A stretch of DNA of 64,000 bases from Argyresthia goedartella (taxonomy: Eukaryota; Arthropoda; Insecta; Lepidoptera; Argyresthiidae). The notes under the pieces were generated by a model that was not told the DNA's origin, ran no database searches, and was given only the letters and a program-made list of their open reading frames with translations. The stretch lies in the NCBI GenBank assembly GCA_949825045.1, contig OX463827.1, forward strand, positions 642,501 through 706,500, written 5' to 3'. Made by a program: the position numbers and the translations under genes. Shown here in pieces: positions 43,627-53,894 of this stretch (positions are counted from its first letter, which is position 1; each line of letters starts with the position of its first letter).

Positions 43627-43872
43627 AAGATAAAGATAAAGATAAAGATATTTTATTTGTAAATGTGGGTTACAGGGTTCTTAAATAAATATTGTTCTTG
43701 CCACATTCTACCTTAAAGGTGTACAAATATTAATTTAAATTAAATTAAATTAAATTTAGATTAGATTAAATAAAAGTTACATTACATTACATATGTCCGT
43801 TTGAATAGTCAATACTGAAAATTACATAGATTCTTAAAACATACACTAAACAATCACTCTTGAAACAATCTT

Positions 43873-46782
43873 TCAGTCACCGTTGAGGAAATCTTGTACG
43901 CTATAGTAGGCTTTATTAAGCAAATGTTCTTTAAGCTTTGATTTAAATAAATTAAAGGATTCTATTTCTCTGATACATTTAGGTATAGTATTATAAATTT
44001 TTGGTATCATCCCAAACACACTTTTTTGAAATAGTGCGGTAGAGTGCCGCGTGATGCTTAACTTAATGTTTCTTTTCGACTTTATTTTATTAAAATGATC
44101 CCAATTATTTCTTATATAAACAGCCATTTCGTAAATATATAACGATGGTAGAGTTAATATTCTTAATCTTTTGAAATGTGGCTGACATGTTTCTATTTGT
44201 TTCAAGTGACATATCGCCCTTATACATCTCTTTTGTGCTTTAAAAGCTCTGTCTTTATCCGTTGAGTTGCCCCAGAATATAACGCCGTATTTGAGAGTCG
44301 AAGCCACATAAGCATGATATGTTGATAGCAAGGCAGTGACTCCAACTACCTTAGCGAGCATAAACAGAGCATATGAAAATTGGCTCAACTTTGTGCAGAC
44401 ATTGTCAATGTGTGTTTTCCATGTTAAGTGGGAGTCGATCGTTAATCCTAAAAATTTTGTGTCATTAATTTCCTCAATTATTTTTGTACCATAGTGGATG
44501 TCAATTTTATTTGTTATATTATTGTAATTGTTTTTAAATGTCATTATATTAGTTTTATTCAAATTTATTATAAGATTATTTTGTCCGAGCCATTCAATAA
44601 TATTTTCTAGGGAATTATTTATGTCAGATTCATAGGAATTAATATTAATATTCTGGCCTTCTGCTATCATTGTACTGTCATCAGCAAACATGACAATTGG
44701 GAAACTAACCGCGTCAGGTAAATCGTTTATATAAATAATAAATAAAAGTGGTCCCAAAACGCTACCTTGTGGTACCCCATATTGTACTGTCCTTGAATCT
44801 GAAAAATAATGATGTTCTGTCTTACTTGCTTTGTCTATTCTGGACATTTGAGTCAGTTGTTGCCGGTTGCACAGATAGCATTTAATAAGATTAAGCACAT
44901 TACCTCGGACGACATACATGTAGAGTTTATTTATCAAGATGGAATGATCGACATAATCAAACGCTTTGGTCATGTCCATGTACAATGCTGATACAGGATT
45001 TTTATTATCTAGGCTGGTGACTACGCGAAAGAGGAAATCATAAATAGCTTGATCTATTGTTTTATTTTTTCGAAACCCTTTTTGTTCTCTTCTAAATAAA
45101 TTGTTTCTTTCAAAAAAGGCGTTTATAGCATTATAAATTACTTTTTCGACTACTTTGGAGAATACAGGAATAAGTGCAACTGGTCTATAGAAGGACATAT
45201 TTTCTCTGTCATCTTTTTTAAACATTGGCTTGATAATTGTTGTTTTGAGCTTTTCAGGGAACACTCCTTGTTCTATGCACAGGTTTATGACGTGACTTAA
45301 TATTGGAGCTATGATCAACGCTACATGCTTTATCACGCTTGTACATATGTGGTCATACCCCGTACTATTTGTATTTTTCAGTCCTTTTATTATTTGATAT
45401 ACTTCAATAGGTGAGGTGGGATTAAAGAATAGAGATTTAGGAAAGCAAGGCAGTTTTGATCTGCTGCTAGTCACCTCAACCTTTTGGTGTTGCTCTACTT
45501 GATATATGTAAAAATTATTAAAAGCTTGGGCTATTTCCATAGGATCAGTAATTACACAATTATTGAATTTTATTTGTTTGATACTTTCTTTTGGTGCATT
45601 GTTTTTATTATTAAAGTTATTATTTATAATTTTCCAGGTAGCTTTACATTTATTGTTTGAGGATTGTATATAATAATCGTTTTGGGATTTTTGTGTCAGT
45701 TTTATTATTTTCTTAAGTCTTTTAGTATAGGTTTTGAAGTTATATTTATTGATATCGTTTGGAGCACGTCTGTATGTCCATAATAGCTCCCTTTTTCTTT
45801 TTGAACATACTCGTATGCCCTTAGAGATCCACCGAGGTCGCGCGTTGCTAGAGCATCTTATTTTGATTGCTGGAAAGCACAGGTCATACATAAGCACAAA
45901 TATATCATGGAATTCATTATATGCAACGTTGGCATCAGAGCTTGTTAAAGTCTCAGAGAAACTCAGATTTGATAGACACTCTTTAAATTTGTCCAGGTTA
46001 TCTTTATGGAAATCTCTTTTTTCCACAAACCAATATTCAAGCGTACAGTATTTTCTCACCGGGCATTCCAATAACTGTACAGTATGATCCGAGAGCGCTA
46101 ACTCTATTATTCGGCCTTTGCATCCTCTAATGTTTTGAATAAAATTGTCAAGACAAGTCCCACTACTCAGACGTGTGGGTTCGTTGAATGTTAGTCTCAT
46201 GTTGTAATTTAATAGTAATTCTTCAAAATGTGCTGCATTCTTATCTTGACGAAGACGATCTATGTTAAAATCTCCACATATTATAGTCTTACGTCTACCA
46301 CGGCAAAGTTTTGACAATAGCCTATCTAAGTTTTCGAAAAATTTATCGTAAGACTCTACATCATATTTACATTTCCTATATATACATATCACATTTAAAT
46401 TATGCTCTGTAAGTATTATACCACAGCACTCTATTGCATTTGTAATATTACAGTCAGCTATGTCAATATTCTGAAATTTCAGTCCATTTTTTACAATTAG
46501 AGCTGTACCACCACTCCTTGTACTTCTGGCTGAATAGGTAGCCAGTGTATACTTTACAACATTAAGTGCATTTACATCAGTTTTTAACATGTTATGTTCT
46601 GTTATGCCTATGACATCTACTGAAGTTCCGCTATTTCTAAGTTCCTCTAGGTAAATGGATAACATGTCAGATTTACTTATAAGTCCATCAATATTTTGAT
46701 GGAATAAATGTATAACATTATTCACGAAAAAAATCAGTATTGTTACACTTTTCGTTTCCATTAGTATTGCAATTATCATCAC
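43873..46782 (-). CDS. LINE G ORF2: endonuclease and reverse transcriptase, intact
   Basis: This is 969 codons without interruption. The N-terminal AP-endonuclease has LFHQNIDGLISKSDML, IGITEHNML, GGTALIVKNGL, IICGDFNIDRL and LALSDHTVQLL. The linker is WKIINNNFNNKN. RT motifs: NSTGYDHICTSVIK, FYRPVALIPVFSKVVEKVI, QKGFRKNKTIDQAI, YMDMTKAFDYVDHSIL, YGVPQGSVLGPLLFIIYIND, active site MFADDSTMIAEG, and LGLTIDSHLTWKTHI. The C-terminus ends YYSVQDFLNGD. The first residues from ATG 46782 overlap the end of ORF1 by 65 bases in another frame. Translation probably uses re-initiation or an ATG or codon nearer the endonuclease. It nicks target DNA and reverse-transcribes the RNA there. Confidence 0.9.
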   Translation of the reverse strand: MMIIAILMETKSVTILIFFVNNVIHLFHQNIDGLISKSDMLSIYLEELRNSGTSVDVIGITEHNMLKTDVNALNVVKYTLATYSARSTRSGGTALIVKNGLKFQNIDIADCNITNAIECCGIILTEHNLNVICIYRKCKYDVESYDKFFENLDRLLSKLCRGRRKTIICGDFNIDRLRQDKNAAHFEELLLNYNMRLTFNEPTRLSSGTCLDNFIQNIRGCKGRIIELALSDHTVQLLECPVRKYCTLEYWFVEKRDFHKDNLDKFKECLSNLSFSETLTSSDANVAYNEFHDIFVLMYDLCFPAIKIRCSSNARPRWISKGIRVCSKRKRELLWTYRRAPNDINKYNFKTYTKRLKKIIKLTQKSQNDYYIQSSNNKCKATWKIINNNFNNKNNAPKESIKQIKFNNCVITDPMEIAQAFNNFYIYQVEQHQKVEVTSSRSKLPCFPKSLFFNPTSPIEVYQIIKGLKNTNSTGYDHICTSVIKHVALIIAPILSHVINLCIEQGVFPEKLKTTIIKPMFKKDDRENMSFYRPVALIPVFSKVVEKVIYNAINAFFERNNLFRREQKGFRKNKTIDQAIYDFLFRVVTSLDNKNPVSALYMDMTKAFDYVDHSILINKLYMYVVRGNVLNLIKCYLCNRQQLTQMSRIDKASKTEHHYFSDSRTVQYGVPQGSVLGPLLFIIYINDLPDAVSFPIVMFADDSTMIAEGQNININSYESDINNSLENIIEWLGQNNLIINLNKTNIMTFKNNYNNITNKIDIHYGTKIIEEINDTKFLGLTIDSHLTWKTHIDNVCTKLSQFSYALFMLAKVVGVTALLSTYHAYVASTLKYGVIFWGNSTDKDRAFKAQKRCIRAICHLKQIETCQPHFKRLRILTLPSLYIYEMAVYIRNNWDHFNKIKSKRNIKLSITRHSTALFQKSVFGMIPKIYNTIPKCIREIESFNLFKSKLKEHLLNKAYYSVQDFLNGD

Positions 46783-48205
46783 TGTTTTGTTGAGGGTTTG
46801 TCACACAGCTTTCTTTTTGTATATAATATGTAGAGTCAGTTTGAGTTTGAGTACATTTATCTTCGCTCTTTCTTGACTCAATCCGGCCTTGCTTTGCTGC
46901 GTAAATATGCGCATCAAACTTTATTTTATAGTCTATGCGCAGCATTTCCCTGAGGAGTGATTGAGACAGAAATACTGACCTAAGTATATGCGCATTATTC
47001 TTCAGTGGCAGATCAACAAATGTACAGTTTTTAAATGCACTCGCGATGAATTTGATTTCATAATTTAACTTCTTTTCGTTTAAGTAGTGACTATGAGTAA
47101 CTTTTGGAATGATTATATTTGTGTTCTGTACTTTTTGCAACCAGGCCCTAAGTTCGAATTGGAACTCACAGGGGTTATGATCATTCGTCCCTGACAGCAG
47201 CACTACAAAGTCATCCATGGTCAGTGTCGATATTTCATATTTATCTGCGTCAATAATGTTCGTAAGCTTTGCTTGCGGTTTAACAAAACAGGTAACAAGG
47301 AAATCCTGTCCAAGTAACTGTTGTAAGGCCTTTTGTAGGTGTCTTCCCTGTTGATCAGCTAAAATAATCACCTTACGCCGCCGTGAAGTCATTTTAGTTT
47401 TAATTTTCTCCGCATAGGGCAGCTGATATTTCTGGGATTTTAATGTGTTTTTAGAGTTCAGAGTCTCTACAATCCCTTTTTTACGATGCAGCTCATTGTT
47501 AGGTCGATTACTACTCTCTACATATGTCTCTATGATATTAGCCTCTACACTGGTCTCTACATTATCTTCTATTATTATCTCTACATTATCATTTGGTTCT
47601 AGATGATCGATCATTTTGGGCTCTACCATAGCTTCAATATTAGTCTCATCATTGATCTCTATATTGACCTCTACATTTTTCTCCTCACTAGTCTGCATAC
47701 GTGGTCCATTACTTTTAAGAGGATCAGCTTCAGTATTATATTTAAGCAAATTATGTATTGTCTGTTGCGAGCTTACACACTTAGTTTTTGGTTTTTTTCT
47801 CCTTCTTGCTGATATGGGAGTCATTACAGTATCTGTAAAATTGAATGCCTTGTATGTAGCTATCAATTTTTGACATTGTTCTAGTTCAATTTTTAAGTGA
47901 TGGTTTTCGAAATTAAGGTTCTCAATTTCTAGCTCCGCTGCACTAAGACCGTTCTTAAGTTGAAGTATTTCATCGTTCAATGCTGTGTTTGGTTCACTGT
48001 TATTGAATGATGTATTTGGCAGACTTAGTTGTGTGCTATTAAATAGTGAAGACTGCGATATATCTTCGGCTGATGCGGATCTATATTTATTACGGATGGT
48101 TATGAAGTTTGGATTGTCGTCCATCGTTAACAGTTGAGATTTGGAGTGTTTTAAGTCCTGATATTCAGATCTAGATGGCGTTGGTAAATTTGTCAGTGCT
48201 GACAT
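46718..48205 (-). CDS. LINE G ORF1: coiled coil plus esterase (SGNH-like) domain, intact
   Basis: This is 495 codons from ATG 48205 (MSALTNLPTPSRSEYQ). A Ser-rich start is followed by a coiled coil (LQLKNGLSAAELEIENLNFEN), then an Asn/Glu-rich spacer with repeating VEANI/NVEI units. An esterase-like domain comes next: RKVIILADQQGRHLQKALQQ (block I) and FVVLLSGTNDHNPCEF (GxND block). The C-terminus is Asn-rich. Esterase and PHD domains are documented in CR1-like ORF1 proteins. The expected block-I Ser is replaced here (ADQQG), so catalysis is doubtful and an RNA- or lipid-binding role is possible. Confidence 0.82.
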   Translation of the reverse strand: MSALTNLPTPSRSEYQDLKHSKSQLLTMDDNPNFITIRNKYRSASAEDISQSSLFNSTQLSLPNTSFNNSEPNTALNDEILQLKNGLSAAELEIENLNFENHHLKIELEQCQKLIATYKAFNFTDTVMTPISARRRKKPKTKCVSSQQTIHNLLKYNTEADPLKSNGPRMQTSEEKNVEVNIEINDETNIEAMVEPKMIDHLEPNDNVEIIIEDNVETSVEANIIETYVESSNRPNNELHRKKGIVETLNSKNTLKSQKYQLPYAEKIKTKMTSRRRKVIILADQQGRHLQKALQQLLGQDFLVTCFVKPQAKLTNIIDADKYEISTLTMDDFVVLLSGTNDHNPCEFQFELRAWLQKVQNTNIIIPKVTHSHYLNEKKLNYEIKFIASAFKNCTFVDLPLKNNAHILRSVFLSQSLLREMLRIDYKIKFDAHIYAAKQGRIESRKSEDKCTQTQTDSTYYIQKESCVTNPQQNSDDNCNTNGNEKCNNTDFFRE

Positions 48206-48407
48206 CTGTGGCTGATTAGAAAGACTAGTATTTGGCCTCGTATTTTTCTATTATGATTAATCTGCTACTTGTCGCTAGATGGAGCTTTATCACACGCTCA
48301 CAACTCACGCCGCCGCCGCCGAGAATAGTGTTTATGAGGTATTACAAGGTGGTACAAGGTGGTACAAGTAAGAAAAATAAGAAAAACTAAAATTAAAATG
48401 TTGCCTT

Positions 48408-48476
48408 TCTTGGGACTTGAACCATGGACCCCTCGCATGTGAGTCGCCTTTACTCGGCTCACGCCACTGGTATAGA
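48408..48476 (-). ncRNA. tRNA-like Pol III promoter (probable SINE head) in the LINE G 5' region
   Basis: On the minus strand an A-box-like TGGCGTGAGCCGAG (from 48466) is followed about 43 bases later by a B-box-like GGTTCAAGTCC (48423-48413). This is the spacing found in tRNA genes (boxes at about positions 8 and 52). Flanking sequence does not form a convincing acceptor stem, so this looks like a tRNA-derived SINE head or a tRNA-like internal promoter, not a tRNA gene. Repeats of GGTACAAG-type sequence at 48340-48368 could be the SINE tail. Confidence 0.45.
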
Positions 48477-48967
48477 TATAAGATCGTGCGAAATTTCCGT
48501 ATTACTTCCGTCCGCTTATCGTGCGCTGCACGAACGACATCTGGTGCTGTATCGTTCGCAACTGTTATAGATTGCACTGATTGGTGTTCTTGAGGCGTCC
48601 TCCGTATTTGTATAATAAACGGTTTCCAATTACACAATTTTGCTTGATTAACTTATTAGCACTGGTTATTTTCACACAGAGTAATGTTTGAGTCACTTAA
48701 CTTTGTGTAATTGCAGTTTTGTTCACTGGGTCTTCTTTGTTTATATGGTAGTTTTGTATTTTAAGCACTGGATTTTTGTTATGTCGATTTTATCCACATT
48801 ATTCACTTTCTGGTTGAAATAACACTATTATAGGATTATTGTCACTTGTACTGCACAAATTAATAATATTTATTGTCAAATTAATAAAACTGTATTTTAA
48901 ATTTAAGTTTAACACGGAGCATCACGAAAAGCTATGGGTTTCCCACAGAGGGCGCTGCTGTACTATA

Positions 48968-50104
48968 TAACCATTATCGACACCACTCGAAAATGGTTGA
49001 GTTTGATTTGAATGTGCTTGTATGTTTAATGACTGTGTGTGTGGGAATTTCAAAACTCGCTACTCGAAAGGAATGAGGAGAGGATTAGCCCGCGAATATC
49101 CTAAGAGCCAATCCAGGAACCCTATGGTGAAGGAAAAAGGAATTTAGGGTCGCTCCAAGCCCAGACTCAGACTCAGATCAGTTACCTACAAGTTCTTATC
49201 TAACGACCCAAGGATAGTTTTGGAATTTGGGGTAGGTTGATATAAAGGATAGGAACCGAGGTATATCTCGGCGCTTCAGACACTCACGAAAATCCACTGT
49301 AACTTCGCAATCACAATTCGTATAGTACAGACGCGTAAGACGGCAGACCAAAACTGTTTAGAATCGTGAAAGACGACTGTCACAGTAACTAGACGCTGAG
49401 ACTGAATGCTCTCCCTTCCCCCGCAATCGTATTTATAGTCCCCACATGTCTGAAAAAAAAATGGCGTCCTTTGCGAACAGGCTCTGCCCAAGCGAAGCTT
49501 CTTATCACTAACTACACAGGGTCGAATTTCAACCATGCCATGCAGATCCGCCGTTCTACAAATTGTGTGTACGCATATTCACTATGATCAACCGTAGGTT
49601 ATCACTCAAGTCATTCGGTACTGCCGATACACAGAATCTGTTGATCGCTGACCATAAAAGCTTGTTGCGATTAATTAAGCCTTCCCGACCGCTAGCGCGC
49701 TAGACAAAGATCACTAGAATGATATTCAGACTACTGATGTCAAACTCGTCATCTCATACCAAACAAACGCAATTGTATATTTGCAGTCAACATAATAGCT
49801 TTCTCCGTATCGTTCCGTTATAACCTTCCATTATTTAGTTATTCATAATTTATTCAGCGCGCAGCCAAATCGGCTCTGATCCCTACACATCTCGCAGGAA
49901 TGCGACAAAAAACCTGAACTGAACTCTGTTCCTGGAACCAACCCACGCGCTCGGCTCATTGTTTTTTGCTAACTTACCCTGAGCTACGTAAAACCCCAAA
50001 CGTTATATGAACCGATTCTCGTATTCAAAACAGCGCGGCGATGGTCTAGCCCTCTGTCACGCAAAATGAAGTATCAAATGTACTGACTCTCGTGTACCAT
50101 TACA
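48968..50104 (-). repeat. Gypsy 5' LTR, second segment (right of LINE G)
   Basis: This matches 36279-37412 almost base for base, resuming at CCATTATCGACACCACTCG and ending GTACCATTACA. Differences from the other LTR include a missing AT in CATAATATAG and scattered substitutions. Confidence 0.9.
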
Positions 50105-51024
50105 GCAGTATGGCATTAGTATAGTTTCATTAGTTTGACAGGTTCAGAATGAAAGTGAAAGGACACCGAGATTGAGGAGTTTTGACTAACGAATGGATTT
50201 ATCACCCGAATGTTACGATAAGTCTAACTTCCCAGAGTTCATTATGTCAGTAAGTGATAAACTGAGAGCTACAGGATGCTCGTTATGGGTTAAAAATCGA
50301 AAGTGTAAAATGTTTAGGTAAAACTGAGTAAGCTTTAGGAAAATGTACAAATACACTGATACCATGATGTGACCACTAACTGTAACTAACTGTAACTAAC
50401 TGTTACTAACTGTAACTAACTGTGACTAACTGTAATTTCACATTTTATAAATGTTATTTAATATTTTTGTAAAGACACTTAAACATATTAATTTACGTGA
50501 CACTAGGTACTAACAAAAATAAAATGTATTATTTATCTGTGTAATTTTTTATAATGAATTAAAAACAGGTATTCATTATCTTTGTCATACCAACTAACAT
50601 GAAAAAGTATTTCTCTATGTTCATTTATATGATTATTTGATGGTTTCATTCTTGATTTTATTAATGTGTTTTTGATTTTTGATATTTTCGATGTATTTAA
50701 TTTCATTGAGTGATGATTTAATTGATGTTTAGATTAAGGATGTTTTTTAATTTAAATGTTAACGTGTTAAGAAAGTAGCCTGAGGCAAGTAAAAAATAAA
50801 TTGGTTATATTTGAGAAGATAGTAATTTTGTTGCAGGCAAAGATAATACAATAGTTAAACGATTTTTAGTGTAAGGAAATATAAACAGATAAAGGTATCA
50901 TGTAAAAAAATAATAATTGCATATTGCAGATATTGCTTATGTGTATAAAGAATTAACATTAAGACACAGATATTGCATATTGTTAAAAGACAATCATTAC
51001 ATTGAATACTATTACAATATTCAT
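50105..51024. other. AT-rich flank; right end of the split hairpin and a 10-bp tandem repeat
   Basis: The first ten bases (GCAGTATGGC) complete the inverted repeat at 35150-35187. A tandem array of about six units of TGTAACTAAC lies at 50375-50437. No gene is recognised in the remainder. Confidence 0.6.
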
Positions 51025-51662
51025 ACAGGTTATATTAGTCCGTATACTATGCCCAAGACAAGTGACACTGCCTGAGTTGATCAATATCGGCCTATTGCGA
51101 TCCTGAGTTCATTGGCAAAACTGTTCGAGTCGATCATACATGGCAAAATCAGTTCGCAGATTGCGCCGTATCTGAGCGACTCGCAACACGGATTCAGGAG
51201 TCGCCGCTCAGTCAACACCAACTTACTGACGTTAGTGCAGATTGTGTCTGAGTGCATGGACAAGGGATGTCAGGTGGACGTCGCCTATATGGACTTCCGT
51301 AAGGCATTCGACAGAGTCGATAACGACGTCCTAATGAAGAAGTTATGTGCCATTGGATTTGCCCCACGGCTGTTGGTTTTCTTCGCTGACTACCTGAAAA
51401 ACCGCCAGCAATATGTGCGACACGGCTGTTTTGAGTCCCAGCCGTACCATACACGGTCGGGCGTTAGCCAAGGGTCTATTTTAGGTCCGTTGTTATTTAT
51501 CATTATGATAAATGACCTGGAATTAGAGCTACAATACGCCATTTGCCTTCTGTATGCGGACGATCTGAAACTGATACTTCCCGTGAGTTCAAAGGATGAT
51601 TGTAGTTTGCTGCAGGAAGATCTAGACGCGGTTTATAGGTGGAGTGTGAACAACAAACTCCC
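51025..51662 (+). pseudogene. LINE H fragment: reverse transcriptase core only
   Basis: This is truncated at both ends. It reads QYRPIAILSSLAKLFES, DSQHGFRSRRSVNTNL, AYMDFRKAFDRVDNDVL, RSGVSQGSILGPLLF (Ser where Pro is usual) and the intact active site YADDLKLIL. It is open from 51112 to about 51660, with one upstream in-frame TGA at 51073-51075. It stops within the post-active-site segment (WSVNNKLPF). It is related to families B and E. Confidence 0.85.
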
Positions 51663-51729
51663 ATTTTTCCACTTTGGAAGGGTCTGTCTCTTGAACGTAC
51701 TTTAAAGTTTCTTACTTATACTATGCTGT

Positions 51730-51759
51730 AAGGGTTCCTTGTTTCTCTACGGAACCCTT
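51730..51759. repeat. AAGGGTTCC / GGAACCCTT hairpin
   Basis: Perfect 9-bp arms (51730-51738 and 51751-51759) flank a 12-nt loop directly after the LINE H fragment. The motif resembles the GGGTTCC/GGTACCC end of the repeat at 3645-3815. Confidence 0.6.
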
Positions 51760-52482
51760 AATAGGTAAGTAGGACACGAATAACCGAAAACTGATGTAAC
51801 AATTAAGAGTATTGTCATAAAAGACATAAGAAAAAATATAGTGGAAAAAATACCGAGCCCGTTGAAAGATGGCCACACATTTTTCATATGTTGTGACGAT
51901 TGGACGTCAATTAGAAATTATCGTAATACGAGCTTGAATTTGCACTCACAGCACTTTTTCTGCGGCAACAATGAAATCAACACGCAGGTAAATTAGTTTT
52001 GGGGTTTCCCTAGAAAAATAATTTATTTCTGGGACAACAGATGGTTGCAGCATGATTGCGACATTTGGCAAATTTCTGTCATCGAACCACCAAACATTTG
52101 TAGTGCATGCCCTCCAGCTTGCAATGGCTTGTGGACTTTTTCTACGAAGAGTTACATGTTGATGAAGAATAAGAAGTTTCTACTATCGCAGAAGAATAAG
52201 AAGATGACGACGACAAATCCTTGCCAGAAATAGCTAGGAGGCATACACAACAAGAAAACAGAGAGCACATTATTTATAACTACGGCTCTGATGACGATGC
52301 AGATGGCGCCACTTTTTTGTCCAATGATGCAACACGCCCGGAACTGTCAAGCCGACAATTCAGCAAAAGAAATTTAATTTTTAAAATAAAAAATGTGATG
52401 TCCATAAATGATGATGTTCTGCAGAAATATATAGTTACATGCTTTCAAAAACAACTATCATTATTTTGTGATTCCATAACAC
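51760..52482. other. Unassigned stretch with a short ORF
   Basis: The ORF at 52221-52493 (+) encodes about 90 residues with an acidic N-terminal part (YGSDDDADGATF) and no domain I can name. Its end overlaps the LINE D-family 3' end, which argues against a real gene. Nothing else is recognisable. Confidence 0.35.
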
Positions 52483-52612
52483 GGAGTTTCTAAGCCCTTC
52501 TTCTCCCACAGTGGTCCAATGTAGAGAATAGGCAAAAAATTACGTTTTCTAAGTATAAGTAAATAATATCTACAGTAATAAAGAACTTTGACTTTGACTT
52601 TGACTTTGAGTA
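52483..52612 (+). mobile_element. LINE D-family 3' UTR end with (TTTGAC)n tail
   Basis: This matches the reverse complement of 8293-8420 (CCCTTCTTCTCCCACAGTGG, CCAATGTAGAGAA, ATCTACAGTAATAAAGA). It ends in TTTGACTTTGACTTTGAC, a hexameric tail different from the heptameric one at 8285-8306. It is a severely 5'-truncated insertion. Confidence 0.8.
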
Positions 52613-53137
52613 TTAGAGACTTTTTGTCATTGAGACGCTACATTGTTGACAGCAGATGTAGTCATGAAGTATGACCTAAGAAAATTATCTAATATTGGTA
52701 TCATCATCATTCAATCATTGTCGGGACCTCCTAACTTTAAGAACTGTAAAACCTCAATTTTGTAATAAATAATTTGGAATTTAGAATTATATAAGCGAAA
52801 AACTATTGACAACTGTAAATAACAGCGCCTATTGAAAGTAGCACCAACTTAAAGCTATTTGCAAAACCCCGAAAAATACTTCAATGTATATTGCAGATAT
52901 CTCAGTATTATCCCGTCGAAGTAGCAATATACGAGTAGTATCTCTTGTAAGGCGCCCCACCAACACACCAATGTACACAGTCTCACCAAGATTAAGAACA
53001 AGAAGATGAACCTCTAGCAGTAAAACAAAGTAGTGAAGTAACACAATGTCAACTAGATTAAGAACTCAACAAAGCCGAGAGCAAGGAACTTGTTAAAATA
53101 CGCAATCAGAAGAACTACATGCTGTTTTTTGAGGGGT
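52613..53137. other. AT-rich stretch without recognised gene
   Basis: Only chance short ORFs are present. No repeat or domain is recognised. Confidence 0.4.
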
Positions 53138-53318
53138 TACCTTTTGCAAACATATCGTTTTAATAACAATTCTGCGAATCTTTTTGTTTTAATCATTTAA
53201 TGATAAAGATTAAAGATAGTATTATAGTGAACGGTGATTTTAATGGAATTATTTTTATTTGATAACCAATTATCTGTGGTGCTAACAAATATAAGTTGAA
53301 CTGACTAATTAGAGTATT
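53138..53318 (+). repeat. Inverted duplication A, left arm
   Basis: This is similar over about 175 bases to the reverse complement of 54109-54281. Shared landmarks are CCTTTTGCAAACAT, TAATCATTT, GTGAACGGTGATTTTA and GTTGAACTGACTAATTAG. It could be the long terminal repeat of a foldback-type element spanning 53138-54281, or two opposed copies of one repeat. Confidence 0.75.
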
Positions 53319-53815
53319 GTTATCTACGTAATTTTTGACATATTTTGCATTGATGTTAAAAAAATGCAGTATACCTTGGGTAACACTGTAAATAGATAGT
53401 GGTAAATTTTAATATGCCGAATATTTCCGAAGTACAAGAACAGTCGCAATATGAGAAGAGCTTAACTTTTGCCAATGTATTGGTCAGTGGGAAGTAATGG
53501 GTTTTGAGGATATGTTCGCCTTACTTCGCTCTACTTTTATATGCCACAGGTTGTACATAAAGTTGTGACCCAACACAACCTGAATTTTGTATTTGGATAG
53601 AAAGTGGCCAATAGCAACAAAGTTATTTGAAATACCTAATTAAAAAATTACAAGTCTTTGAAAATTTAGATTCAGTATACAGTCTAAAGTTTATTTGACA
53701 TAAAGTCAATCATTTACGTCTACTAATAAGCCAATAAAATATCAAATAATCGACGAAAGAAAAACAATAATAATTTAACAAAATATACCCTACAATTTTG
53801 GTTTACATGATTTTT

Positions 53816-53894
53816 TGTGTTCAAGAAGGTAAGTCCCGGGAATTGCGATTGTGTGCTAACACAGGGCTGGCCATTGGGCTACTTGAAAAGACTT
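53816..53894 (+). repeat. Inverted duplication B, left arm
   Basis: This is similar to the reverse complement of 54808-54890. Landmarks are AAGAAGGT, GAATTGCGATTG and GGCCATTGGGCTAC. It lies between the two arms of duplication A. Confidence 0.7.

Larger units (their letters stand above)
43627..48967 (-). mobile_element. LINE G: apparently full-length CR1-like non-LTR retrotransposon
   Basis: The 5.3-kb insertion splits the Gypsy 5' LTR. On the minus strand it has a 5' UTR (about 48206-48967), ORF1, an overlapping ORF2, a 3' UTR (43651-43872) and a tail of about four ATCTTT-type units (43627-43650). Comparison with the intact LTR at 36261-36285 shows that about six bases (the CCACGT region) are missing at the insertion point. 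This indicates a small target-site deletion rather than a long duplication. Both ORFs are intact, so it is the best candidate here for an element capable of mobility. Confidence 0.9.
35188..50104 (-). mobile_element. Gypsy-superfamily LTR retrotransposon with ~2.2-kb LTRs (5' LTR split by LINE G)
   Basis: The ends are TGTAACGG...CCATTACA. The 3' LTR is 35188-37412. The 5' LTR is 42543-43626 plus 48968-50104. The internal region 37413-42542 carries gag, protease, RT, RNase H and integrase in Gypsy order on the minus strand. By eye the two LTRs differ at about 25-30 sites over about 2.2 kb. This implies a fairly recent insertion, yet the coding region has a frameshift and stops. No env ORF is present. 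Confidence 0.92.

Noticed and set aside
48332..48637. Minus-strand ORF of 101 codons upstream of LINE G ORF1
   Set aside because: It spans the tRNA-like block, which would not be expected to encode protein, and shows no domain.
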